DNA from: Chitinivibrio sp051745065
GTDB lineage: Bacteria; Fibrobacterota; Chitinivibrionia; Chitinivibrionales; Chitinivibrionaceae
DNA length: 21,044 nt
Assembly: GCA_051745065.1 (NCBI GenBank)
Contig: JBNJDQ010000027.1
Coordinates: 1-21,044 of the forward strand
Reading direction: 5' to 3'
Below, in pieces: positions 6,784 through 14,666 of this stretch; the first letter of the stretch is position 1, and the number at the start of each line of letters is the position of its first letter. A model generated the notes under the pieces. That model had not been told where the DNA came from and searched no databases. It was given only the letters and a program-made list of their open reading frames with translations. The position numbers and the translations under genes were made by a program.

Positions 6784-8256
6784 TTACCCCTCTCTTTCAG
6801 GCCAGAGTCGATTCATAACACGGGTGGTATGCTTCTGTATCTCCGACTGAATATAGATGGATCGGTTCCGCAGGTAGTTATGCACCAGCATAATAGGAAT
6901 CGCCACGGACAGGCCCGCCTGTGTTGTCACAAGGGCCTGGGAAATACCGCCTGCAAGAATCTTGGGATCTCCCGTACCGTACTCCGTAATCATGGCAAAG
7001 AGATTGATCATCCCGGTTACAGTACCCAAAAGCCCGAGAAGCGGTGCCGCACCGGCAATAACAGAGAGAGTGGCCAGACTCTTATTCAGGCGCGGAATTT
7101 CCTCAAGAATAATTTCTTTGACAGCCTTTTCCGCTGCGGCCCGATTCCAGTCGGAATGCTTAATACATTCCGCAACCACATCGGAGATAAGCCCCCGGTG
7201 ATTCTGCGCATATTCATAAGCATCGCGGGTATTATTCTCATTGAGCATCGTCACCAGCTTTCGTCCGCCCTTTTCAAAATTCTTATGCTTGATGGAATAT
7301 TGAATCAGCTTTTTGATTATCAGAACAATTGCCCACAAAAGCAGGCCGAGCATGGGCCACATAACGGGGCCACCGGCGTTAAACTTGTTTTGGATTGCCG
7401 TAAACCAGCCGATTTTCTCACCGGAAACAAGCATTTTTGAGTTTCTGTTCTGCATCACATCAAAGGTAACGGCCGTGGTTACAGAATCACTGCGAACCCA
7501 CTGTTTGAATTGCGGCCGCAGTGTTTCCACCAGCTCTTCGCTCCCGATTGTCTCCACGGTGAAACGGGCAAGTCCCAGCTCACCGGTCTGACGAACAGTA
7601 AACATCTCCCCGCTGTTATTCATGGCATAGGCAAACATATTTCCAAAGCGAACGATAACCATGGGCTGCGGTTCTCCCCCGTCGGGCATGAGCACCTTTT
7701 TGCTTACCGTCACCCGCCGGCCAAGGGCATACCGGTCCTGATAATATTCAATCATAGCAGAAATTGCCCCCGCAGGCTTTCTGTTCCGTGAATACGTGCG
7801 CTTCATTTTTCCCAGGCTGTCCTTAACCGGCTCAAGATCCATGGGCATACCGCCGTCTGCCCGCTTTTCCTCTTTTGTGTAGATCTCATCAAATGAAGCC
7901 AGAAGAAACTGCCATGAATCCTGTTTTTTCTCAAGGGCGCTTTCCTCATCGGAAATAGTGCTTTCCAGGGCATACCCCTCTTCTTTCAGACGGGTGAGAG
8001 CACGAACCTTGTTTTTCTGAACCTCCCGAAGATCACTGATCTTTTCTTTATCAGATTTCCGCTGATTCAGATACTGCTGCTTTTTGGACCAGCGCTTACT
8101 GACACTTGTCTGCAGCGTATCCCGGGCATCATCAAGATACCCTTTCAGAATTCGAAGTTCCTTATTGAGAGATTCCACTTCCCGTTCAGAGACAGCAAAG
8201 CCGAGGCTCACACAGAACAGGAGCAGGACTGACGTTTTCAGTGCTCTATTTATCAT
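6784..8256 (-). CDS. ttpC: TtpC-like long MotA/TolQ/ExbB protein
   Basis: 490-aa ExbB paralogue with a large extracytoplasmic extension. Residues 1-22 are a signal peptide and about 23-130 are Lys/Glu-rich coiled coil. A mixed domain follows (about 150-285), then a TM helix at 297-318. The channel domain occupies about 385-465 (APLLGLLGTVTGM at 403-415, ALVTTQAGLSVAIP at 441-454). This is the arrangement of TtpC of the Vibrio TonB2 system, a fourth component needed there for TonB2-dependent uptake. The channel motifs are nearly identical to those of the next gene, so the two probably arose by duplication. Its start overlaps the DUF3450-like gene by 11 bp. Confidence 0.88.
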   Translation of the reverse strand: MINRALKTSVLLLFCVSLGFAVSEREVESLNKELRILKGYLDDARDTLQTSVSKRWSKKQQYLNQRKSDKEKISDLREVQKNKVRALTRLKEEGYALESTISDEESALEKKQDSWQFLLASFDEIYTKEEKRADGGMPMDLEPVKDSLGKMKRTYSRNRKPAGAISAMIEYYQDRYALGRRVTVSKKVLMPDGGEPQPMVIVRFGNMFAYAMNNSGEMFTVRQTGELGLARFTVETIGSEELVETLRPQFKQWVRSDSVTTAVTFDVMQNRNSKMLVSGEKIGWFTAIQNKFNAGGPVMWPMLGLLLWAIVLIIKKLIQYSIKHKNFEKGGRKLVTMLNENNTRDAYEYAQNHRGLISDVVAECIKHSDWNRAAAEKAVKEIILEEIPRLNKSLATLSVIAGAAPLLGLLGTVTGMINLFAMITEYGTGDPKILAGGISQALVTTQAGLSVAIPIMLVHNYLRNRSIYIQSEIQKHTTRVMNRLWPEREG

Positions 8257-9088
8257 CGGAGTATCCTTTCTTTACAACGTCGAGGGCGGGGAATTTCAAG
8301 GAGACAAGATCCGGAAGGCTCTTGCCTTCGCGAACATTTACCGCTTTGAGAATTTCTGCTGCAACGTCCTTGGATTCGACCATCTCCCACATATCCTTGC
8401 CGTTTTCATCGCGCCCCTGCCATACAGCCGCCTTCGTACCGTCCATATTGACCGCTGCATCCATGAGGGTTCCGATCCGGATTTTGTATATCGTACCGCG
8501 CAGTTCCGGCACCGGGGAGCGCCCCTGAGCAATCTCAATGGCGAAGCTGCTGTTTGCCACATCCCGGGCGATCTGAAAGAGACGCGTCAATGCTTCGACA
8601 TTATCAACATTTCCCGATTCCAGTTCGCTGATGAGCAAATCTGCTGCAGAGACGGGTTTTTCCCGAAGAGAGGGGGAAAGCTTTGTGCAGGACTCCTTCA
8701 ATTCTTTAGCCGCATCAGCCATTTCCCGCGAAAGATTCTTCTGCAGTATTTCATAGGAGCGCTGACTTCGTTTTTTCCCGGCAAGAACACCGCCAAGAGA
8801 GTCCCGGCGCAGACGCAGATCCCGTATCTCGGAATCAAGAGAGTCGTTCTCATCTTCAACCGTCCGGATCTTCTCAAGGATTTTATCCCGGTATTCTTTA
8901 AATTCCCGGCGATCATCATCAATCTTATCGACAACGGAACTATTCTCTTCACGCACCTCTACAAGCTGAGCGCGAACATTTTTAATCTCGCTTTTTATAT
9001 CCTCCACGCTCTGCTCTGCAGATGCAGCCGCAAACATACAGCAGCATAACAGTATGGGAATATGCCTCCCCAATCCAATACAACTCAT
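8246..9088 (-). CDS. DUF3450-like periplasmic coiled-coil protein, first gene of the TonB2-type operon
   Basis: Predicted periplasmic protein of 280 aa. From ATG 9088, residues 1-25 form a signal peptide (LLCCCMFAAASAE), about 26-150 are charged coiled coil, and the rest is a globular domain. An upstream in-frame start at 9211 would bury the signal sequence behind 41 residues. ATG 9088 is preferred because AAGGAG lies 9 nt upstream. Domain layout and position directly ahead of ttpC match the DUF3450 protein of Vibrio TonB2 operons. It probably packs against the coiled coil of TtpC. No enzyme motif is seen. It heads the operon, so the operon promoter should lie in the 9089-9466 spacer. Confidence 0.8.
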   Translation of the reverse strand: MSCIGLGRHIPILLCCCMFAAASAEQSVEDIKSEIKNVRAQLVEVREENSSVVDKIDDDRREFKEYRDKILEKIRTVEDENDSLDSEIRDLRLRRDSLGGVLAGKKRSQRSYEILQKNLSREMADAAKELKESCTKLSPSLREKPVSAADLLISELESGNVDNVEALTRLFQIARDVANSSFAIEIAQGRSPVPELRGTIYKIRIGTLMDAAVNMDGTKAAVWQGRDENGKDMWEMVESKDVAAEILKAVNVREGKSLPDLVSLKFPALDVVKKGYSDDK

Positions 9089-9097
9089 CTGATCAAT

Positions 9098-9103
9098 CTC
9101 CTT
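9098..9103 (-). promoter_or_regulatory. ribosome binding site fixing the DUF3450-like start
   Basis: AAGGAG on the minus strand, 9 nt before ATG 9088. It argues against the longer reading frame beginning at 9211. Confidence 0.75.
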
Positions 9104-9466
9104 ACTACAACATTTTGCGACAAAAATACCCCGGCAATACAAGAAAAAGATTTGTCCTGTGTTAGAATAACGTGAGCGCAGGTTGTGCGGTTTTTCAGGC
9201 CCAAAAATCACCCGGCAGTTATTTTTACACCTGAATCAGCACGACCGCTGTAACCACAATCCGCGCATTCCGCCTCAAGCGCAAAAACTCCCGGATTGCA
9301 AAGAAGCCCCCGTCTGCTTCCCCATTTCATCTTCGGCAATCAGCGTCTCTCCCTATGACGGCACAAAAAATAGGGGAAAGATTCGCATTTTTTGCAGCAA
9401 AACATTGCTATTTTTATCATCTCAACGCATATTAGAGCATACATTATTCTATCTAAACTGAGCATC
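9104..9466. other. divergent intergenic region, TonB operon / kinase
   Basis: About 360 bp without a convincing gene. It must hold the divergent promoters of the TonB2-type operon and of the histidine kinase. The best candidate for the kinase is TTGCAG (9392-9397), 17 bp, TATCAT (9415-9420); the -10 is good and the -35 weak. No clear minus-strand promoter was found. CAATCCG (9257-9263) and CGGATTG (9292-9298) form a 7-bp inverted repeat with a 28-nt loop, which may be chance. Frames reading through here lack ribosome sites. Confidence 0.4.
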
Positions 9467-11764
9467 ATGGGACCTGTCAAAGCATTTACAGCAGCTCTTG
9501 TTTTTATCATTTCTGTTTTTCCTGTCACAGCAGATACGCTCTGCCCTCCCGCAGAGGGGCAATTGATTATGGTCAGTCCTGACAGCGGGCAGAGCCTGGG
9601 CAATTACACCTGGGGCCGCCTTCCCGTACGCACGGCGGGGGTGTACAGTATCAAAACCACTATTACCGTGGATAATCCCGTATCACAGCGGTTCCTCTAT
9701 ATTCCGCAGCGGTCATACCCCATGACCGTGCATATCAACGGCCATCAGGTGTATCGCTGGGCAGACCCGGCTCAACCCTCAATAAAGGCAAGTTACGCCC
9801 CCGCCATGGCACAGATTCCTGACAGCACCCGCCTTAAAACCATTGAAATACGTTTTCGCACAGACGGCCTGACAACCCCCGTTGCCCCCGTTGAAATCGG
9901 TACGTACGAGGCGGTTTTCTCAAAATACGCCCGGGGAAAGCTTTTCAACTCCACCGTTATCGAATCCCTTCTTTTCATTATCCTGGCAATCTCTTTTATG
10001 AGTTTTTACTACGCCTTCATATCAAAGGCGTCTACCTATATGTACCACTTTGCCCTGTTGGGCGTATTTATATTTTTCACGTACAGCATTTTTCTGTGGG
10101 ATGACTTTAATCTGCCGGAACTACCGTTTTTCAAACTCTCCCGCATCAGCCTCACCCTTATTGCGCCGGTCCTTCTTCTTGCAGTGCTGACTTTTTCCAA
10201 CTACTATCTTAAAAAAATCTACGTACGCTATGCCTTTCTGCCCATCGCTCCCATTATCATATACATTATTATCGTACCTTCAAAAGCTGCTCTGGTCGAT
10301 TTTTACTCCCATCTGTATCTGTTTTATATAACACCGCTGAACATTATATCCCTCTCTGTTTTGGTTTATGCGGCAACCCAGAAAAAACGCAAAGAAACCT
10401 ACCTGATTATCGGCGGCATTGTCATTTATCTTTTCGGGGCACTCTACGATATTTATTTTATTCATACCCGTACATTTCCGCCCATATGGCTTTCCTCCTA
10501 CACGCATACAGGGCTTTTCTTCACGTTCATTGCGTCCATCGGTCTGCACATTAAAGAGAAACAGGAAAAACTGCAAAGCTACAGTATACAAGTGCAGCAG
10601 GCCCTGGATAAAAGGCATGACTCAGAGCGAAGAATGCGCATACTCCTGCGTAAACAGGACAACTTCATGAAAGCCCTCGCCCACGAACTGCGCACACCTC
10701 TTTCAGCATTACTTGGAACTATCAGCAGCATGAAGCTGGAAGCTCCCGAGCGGCACAACCTGTCCAATCTCAACACCAGTGCAAATCATCTGGCCCTTAC
10801 GGTTACCAATCTTTTCTATTACGAAAAAATAAAAGACAACAGTGTTACCTTGTCCCGACGCATCTTTAATCCACGCAATCTTACAGAGGACATAATCGGC
10901 TATTATACCCCCCGGGCAGAGCTGAAGAAAAACCAAATCATGTACCGTGTCAGCCCGTCGGTACCACAAAAACTCACCGGTGATGACGAAAAAATAGCCA
11001 TTCTTCTGGACAACCTTCTCTCCAATGCTGTCAAATTTACAGAACTGGGCAAGATATCCCTGCGAATGCATTACCGCACAAATATGCTGAAAATCCGCAT
11101 CTCCGATACAGGCTGCGGCATCGGTCAGGAGACGCGACACCAGATATTTAAAGAATTCCACCGTGAAGAGGAACTCTCCCGTTCTCAGAAATACGACGGG
11201 CTGGGGATCGGCCTGAGTATTGTCAAAAAACTGTTAAATACCATGGGCGGCACCATGCGCCTGCGCAGCAAAAAAGGGGTGGGAACCATATTCAGTGTTG
11301 CTGTCCCCGCTGAACCGGCCCATGCCGTCCCGAATCAGCACGACCGAAAAGCACACACCATTCTGATTGCAGAAGACGACCCGGTCAACCGGGAATCCCT
11401 GGCGCGAATCCTTGAAAAAATGAATATGCACCCCGTCACTGCGGAAAACGGTTTCGATGCCCTCCGCCTTGTTGATGAAGGGAAAACGAAAGTGGATGCA
11501 GTACTCATGGATATTCAGATGCCCGTTCTGGACGGTATCAGCGCCACGAAAGAGATCCACAAAATCATACCGAATCTGCCGATTATCGCTCTGACAGCAA
11601 ACGCCAGTCATGCAGAGTGCCTTGAGGCGGGCATGGCCGCCCACATAACAAAGCCCCCCTCTGTCTCAAATATCATTAATACAATTAACGCGGTTTTGCT
11701 GCGACAAGAGGGGGCAGAAGATCATGATACAACTGAAAATCATTCTACTCCTTCACAACTGTAA
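9467..11764 (+). CDS. 7TMR-DISM hybrid sensor histidine kinase
   Basis: Membrane sensor kinase of 765 aa from ATG 9467. I chose this start because it exposes a signal peptide (1-22); the frame is open back to 9392. No clear ribosome site precedes it. An extracytoplasmic beta domain (about 25-160) is followed by seven TM helices (about 165-361), the 7TMR-DISM layout that often senses carbohydrates or small ligands. Next come a coiled linker, HisKA with phospho-acceptor H406 (ALAHELRTPLS), and an ATPase domain: N-box N516/N520, G1 SDTGCGIG with D547, G2 GLGIGLSIVKK at 578-588. A C-terminal receiver (about 630-745) has D682 in MDIQMPVLDG, acidic residues in AEDDP and the Lys of ITKP. There is no HPt domain. 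The AraC-type gene follows 38 bp later. Confidence 0.9.
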   Translation: MGPVKAFTAALVFIISVFPVTADTLCPPAEGQLIMVSPDSGQSLGNYTWGRLPVRTAGVYSIKTTITVDNPVSQRFLYIPQRSYPMTVHINGHQVYRWADPAQPSIKASYAPAMAQIPDSTRLKTIEIRFRTDGLTTPVAPVEIGTYEAVFSKYARGKLFNSTVIESLLFIILAISFMSFYYAFISKASTYMYHFALLGVFIFFTYSIFLWDDFNLPELPFFKLSRISLTLIAPVLLLAVLTFSNYYLKKIYVRYAFLPIAPIIIYIIIVPSKAALVDFYSHLYLFYITPLNIISLSVLVYAATQKKRKETYLIIGGIVIYLFGALYDIYFIHTRTFPPIWLSSYTHTGLFFTFIASIGLHIKEKQEKLQSYSIQVQQALDKRHDSERRMRILLRKQDNFMKALAHELRTPLSALLGTISSMKLEAPERHNLSNLNTSANHLALTVTNLFYYEKIKDNSVTLSRRIFNPRNLTEDIIGYYTPRAELKKNQIMYRVSPSVPQKLTGDDEKIAILLDNLLSNAVKFTELGKISLRMHYRTNMLKIRISDTGCGIGQETRHQIFKEFHREEELSRSQKYDGLGIGLSIVKKLLNTMGGTMRLRSKKGVGTIFSVAVPAEPAHAVPNQHDRKAHTILIAEDDPVNRESLARILEKMNMHPVTAENGFDALRLVDEGKTKVDAVLMDIQMPVLDGISATKEIHKIIPNLPIIALTANASHAECLEAGMAAHITKPPSVSNIINTINAVLLRQEGAEDHDTTENHSTPSQL

Positions 11765-11802
11765 AAGTATATATTTATGTCCTATGAATTACCACCACAG
11801 AA

Positions 11803-12933
11803 ATGAGTATACGACCTGCTATGAATAAACGTGTTCTCGTGATCCTTCTTTTCTCCTTCATTATATTTCTCATCACCTTCGCCCTGCGCTATTCTCCGCC
11901 CCTTGAGCTCTACCCGCAAAACGACACCTATTTTGAATACACGGCCTATTCCAATCTGCAGGATATTACCAAAAAAGCCAGCACTTCCGTCGACAGCACT
12001 GTCCTTGATACCTCGCGTCAACATCTGCACTACACCTATCGTATCGGCCGGAATCAATCCAACCCGACCCTGCTGTTTCACTCCCATGAACTGGTCCGTA
12101 CAATTGATATTCAGAGTTACCGCAAGCTGGAACTGACCGTGGAGCCCGAAAAAACCGACGATTTCAGCCTGACTCTCTACATGTACATCCCCGGTTTCAG
12201 TGATCCCGGCCGTACGGATACCCATCGGCCGTACACCATGAAGTACCGCATTGACTCCTCCCGTGAAACCTACACCTATCCCCTGCGCGATTTTGCAACC
12301 CCCACCTGGTGGTTTGACTATGCCAATACATCAATCGACTCCATTCCGGAAACAGACTGGAAAAAAATGACTCACATTATGTTTAACAAATACGAACAGT
12401 CCCATCCGGAAGACAGCCTACTGCACCAGATATCCATAAAACGGATCCGCCTGGTGGATTCTCTTCGTGCAGAACTGCTGTTCTCTGTGGGAACCGCCCT
12501 GATTTTCGGCGCCATATCTGCAGTAACCGCCCTGCTTCTGCACCGCAAAAAAGAATCACCGCCGGTACGCAAGCCAACATACCGCAAGGTATCAGCCGGT
12601 TACAGTCAGGAGGACGCCGACCGCCTGATCGCCTTTCTCGGTCATGAATACGGCAATCCCCTTATGTCCCTCGATCTTATACGCAAAAAACTGGCTCTCA
12701 ACAGTTACCAGGTAAACGAAATCCTGCGGGATCGCTTCAGTCTGCAGTACAAGCAATACATCAACCACATACGTATCAGCGAAGCAAAACGTCTGCTCAC
12801 CGAAACAAATCGGCAGATTTCGGATATTGCTGAACAGGTGGGGTATTGTTATTCCAACTCCTTTGCCCGCATTTTCCGCAAAATCGAAGGAATGACCCCA
12901 AATCAATACCGCCAAAAAAACCGTACCCCCTGA
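11803..12933 (+). CDS. membrane-anchored AraC-family regulator with extracytoplasmic sensor
   Basis: 376-aa protein with an unusual layout for AraC. TM1 is at about 9-28. An extracytoplasmic region (about 30-220) is followed by TM2 (222-246). The C-terminal AraC DNA-binding domain (about 272-372) has two HTH units, the second with ISDIAEQVGY and SFARIFRKIEGMTPNQYR. The outer region is beta-rich, with aromatic patches such as TYTYPLRDFATPTWWFDY. It resembles galactose-binding-like jelly rolls (CBM11/CIA30 style) but the family is not certain. It would bind a ligand outside and contact DNA from the membrane. It has no receiver domain. ATG 11821 is an alternative start; neither has a clear ribosome site. 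Probably co-transcribed with the kinase. Confidence 0.82.
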   Translation: MSIRPAMNKRVLVILLFSFIIFLITFALRYSPPLELYPQNDTYFEYTAYSNLQDITKKASTSVDSTVLDTSRQHLHYTYRIGRNQSNPTLLFHSHELVRTIDIQSYRKLELTVEPEKTDDFSLTLYMYIPGFSDPGRTDTHRPYTMKYRIDSSRETYTYPLRDFATPTWWFDYANTSIDSIPETDWKKMTHIMFNKYEQSHPEDSLLHQISIKRIRLVDSLRAELLFSVGTALIFGAISAVTALLLHRKKESPPVRKPTYRKVSAGYSQEDADRLIAFLGHEYGNPLMSLDLIRKKLALNSYQVNEILRDRFSLQYKQYINHIRISEAKRLLTETNRQISDIAEQVGYCYSNSFARIFRKIEGMTPNQYRQKNRTP

Positions 12934-12964
12934 GAAGTATTTTTTTCTTTTTCCTTTCAGGGGG
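12926..12964. repeat. 8-bp hairpin spanning the AraC-type gene stop codon
   Basis: CCCCCTGA (12926-12933, containing the TGA stop) and TCAGGGGG (12957-12964) are perfect complements around a 23-nt, T-rich loop. The T-run is inside the loop, so it is not a normal intrinsic terminator. It may be a weak terminator or mRNA-stabilising structure between the regulator gene and the ABC operon. Confidence 0.45.
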
Positions 12965-12971
12965 AATTAAC

Positions 12972-12977
12972 TATATT
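12972..12977 (+). promoter_or_regulatory. candidate -10 box of the ABC operon
   Basis: TATATT about 36 bp upstream of the ABC ATPase start. The -35 region at suitable spacing is T-rich and poor (TTTTCC), so an activator or read-through from the kinase/AraC genes may be needed. Confidence 0.3.
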
Positions 12978-13003
12978 TCAATTGAATAAGCACTATGCTC
13001 CCC

Positions 13004-13008
13004 GGAGG
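13004..13008 (+). promoter_or_regulatory. ribosome binding site fixing the ABC ATPase start
   Basis: GGAGG lies 4 nt before ATG 13013. It falls inside the longer frame from ATG 12995 and so favours the 13013 start. Confidence 0.65.
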
Positions 13009-13012
13009 ATCT

Positions 13013-13954
13013 ATGAATTCAGTTATGCTCCAGGTATCTAATCTCAGCAAACATTTCGGACCGGTACAGGCCGTCAGAAACCTTTCTTTCACCGTTCAAA
13101 AGGGTGAGATATTCGGCTTTCTGGGCCCGAACGGAGCGGGAAAAACAACAACCATGCGTATTCTGACCGGGTTCATTCCCGCTGATCAGGGCACCTTCTC
13201 CATTGACGGATTTGATACCCGCAGCAGTGACATGGAGATTAAACGGGCCATCGGCTATCTTCCGGAACATACGCCCCTGTACGGGGATATGTTTGTGGAG
13301 GAATATCTGAGCTTTGCCGGAAAGATCCACGGTCTGAAGGGAGCAGATCTCAACCGCCGGATCCGGGAGGTTACGGAACGCTGCAGCATTGGCGATGTCC
13401 GCAAAAAGAGTGTGGACACCCTCTCCAAGGGATACCGCCAGCGCGTTGGTCTTGCTCAGGCCATTCTTCACGATCCGCGTCTGCTTATTCTGGACGAACC
13501 TCTTTCAGGCCTTGATCCAAACCAGATCATTGAAATCCGCAGCCTCATTCGCGAGCTCGGGCAGGAGAAAACCGTGATCTACTGCTCCCACATTCTCTCA
13601 GAGGTGGATAAGACCTGTGACCGGCTTCTCATAATCAATGAAGGACAGCGCGTTGCGCTGGATACGCCGGCAAATCTTATTAACCAGAAAGAAACGGCAC
13701 CGGTGTACTCTGTCAAAAGCGATGTTGCGCTGGAAAAATTCACCGCCCTTTCTGAAAAGAGCGACCATATCACCTCCGTACAGCAACCTCAGCCCGGTCG
13801 TGTACAGATTACCTGTACGAAAGACAGCCGTGGACGGGATCTTTTTTCCGCATTGGCCGAAGCCGGAATCCACGCCGATGAAATGAACCGGCAGCAGCGC
13901 ACCCTGGAAGATGTCTTTACGGAACTTACCGCAGAAAGCGAGGATAACCAATGA
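13013..13954 (+). CDS. ABC transporter ATPase (GldA-like)
   Basis: Cytoplasmic ATPase of 313 aa that should drive the ABC-2 permease encoded next. Walker A is GPNGAGKTT (38-46), the signature LSKGYRQR (137-144), Walker B LLILDEP (157-163), and the H-loop His is in CSHILSEVDK (193). The Q-loop region reads GYLPEH, as is common in GldA/CcmA-type exporters. The last ~90 residues form the extra C-terminal domain often found in this subfamily. The stop overlaps the next start by 4 bp (ATGA). The substrate is not apparent. GldA works with GldF and GldG in Flavobacterium gliding, but gliding cannot be inferred from this alone. Confidence 0.92.
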   Translation: MNSVMLQVSNLSKHFGPVQAVRNLSFTVQKGEIFGFLGPNGAGKTTTMRILTGFIPADQGTFSIDGFDTRSSDMEIKRAIGYLPEHTPLYGDMFVEEYLSFAGKIHGLKGADLNRRIREVTERCSIGDVRKKSVDTLSKGYRQRVGLAQAILHDPRLLILDEPLSGLDPNQIIEIRSLIRELGQEKTVIYCSHILSEVDKTCDRLLIINEGQRVALDTPANLINQKETAPVYSVKSDVALEKFTALSEKSDHITSVQQPQPGRVQITCTKDSRGRDLFSALAEAGIHADEMNRQQRTLEDVFTELTAESEDNQ

Positions 13955-14664
13955 ACCGGGTAACCACAATACTGACAAAGGAATTGAAATCATATTTCCT
14001 CTCCCCCATCGCCTACGTATTTACGTCGGTCTATCTGATTCTGACAAATTTTCTTTTTTTCCAAACCTTTTTTATCAAAAATGCCGCCTCCATGCGGGGC
14101 TACTTTGAACTGGTTCCCTGGGTTTTTATTCTTTTCCTCCCCGCCGTAACAATGCGCAGCTGGGCCGAGGAAAAGCGCAACCGCACCCTGGAACTGCTTC
14201 TGACATGGCCCGTCAGTGATACGGAAATCGTCCTGGGCAAGTTCTTTGCAGCCTTCTTTTTTCTCTGCATCACCATGGCCATGAGTCTGACGGTCCCTGT
14301 AACGGTCTCCCTGCTGGGCAATCCCGACACGGGGGTTTTCATCGGCAGCTATGCGGGAACATTATTCCTTGGCGCAGCATACATCGCCATCGGTATGTGG
14401 ATTTCCTCTCTGACGGAAAATCAGATTATCGCCTTCATTGCCACAGCCATGTTTATTCTGATCCTTCTGATGTTCAACAGCGGTGTGGTAACATCATTTC
14501 TGCCGGACACCCTGGTTCCGCTGTTCAACTATCTGGGAATTCTCACTCATTTTGAAAGTATCAGCCGCGGTGTTATCGACAGCCGGGACCTTGTGTACTA
14601 TGTCACTCTGATATTCTTCTTTCTCTTTCTGAATGTTCAATCCCTTGAAACAAGGAAGTGGTAA
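13951..14664 (+). CDS. ABC-2 type permease (GldF-like)
   Basis: Inner-membrane permease subunit of 237 aa with six predicted TM helices (first at about 17-39, last at about 213-231). It has the ABC-2 hallmark after TM2, RSWAEEKRNRTLELLLTWPV. In this subfamily the segment lies at the coupling interface with the ATPase. Translation is coupled to the ATPase gene through a 4-bp ATGA overlap. It matches GldF-like permeases that are followed by a GldG-like auxiliary gene, as here. Confidence 0.9.
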   Translation: MNRVTTILTKELKSYFLSPIAYVFTSVYLILTNFLFFQTFFIKNAASMRGYFELVPWVFILFLPAVTMRSWAEEKRNRTLELLLTWPVSDTEIVLGKFFAAFFFLCITMAMSLTVPVTVSLLGNPDTGVFIGSYAGTLFLGAAYIAIGMWISSLTENQIIAFIATAMFILILLMFNSGVVTSFLPDTLVPLFNYLGILTHFESISRGVIDSRDLVYYVTLIFFFLFLNVQSLETRKW

Positions 14665-14666
14665 TC

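Noticed and set aside
8084..9049. Long plus-strand open frame (321 codons) opposite the DUF3450-like and TtpC-like genes
   Set aside because: Antisense shadow of coiled-coil coding sequence in a clearly minus-strand operon; composition is not protein-like.
9183..9461. Plus-strand 92-codon open frame in the divergent spacer
   Set aside because: Begins with TTG, has no ribosome site, shows no recognisable motif, and covers the likely kinase promoter.
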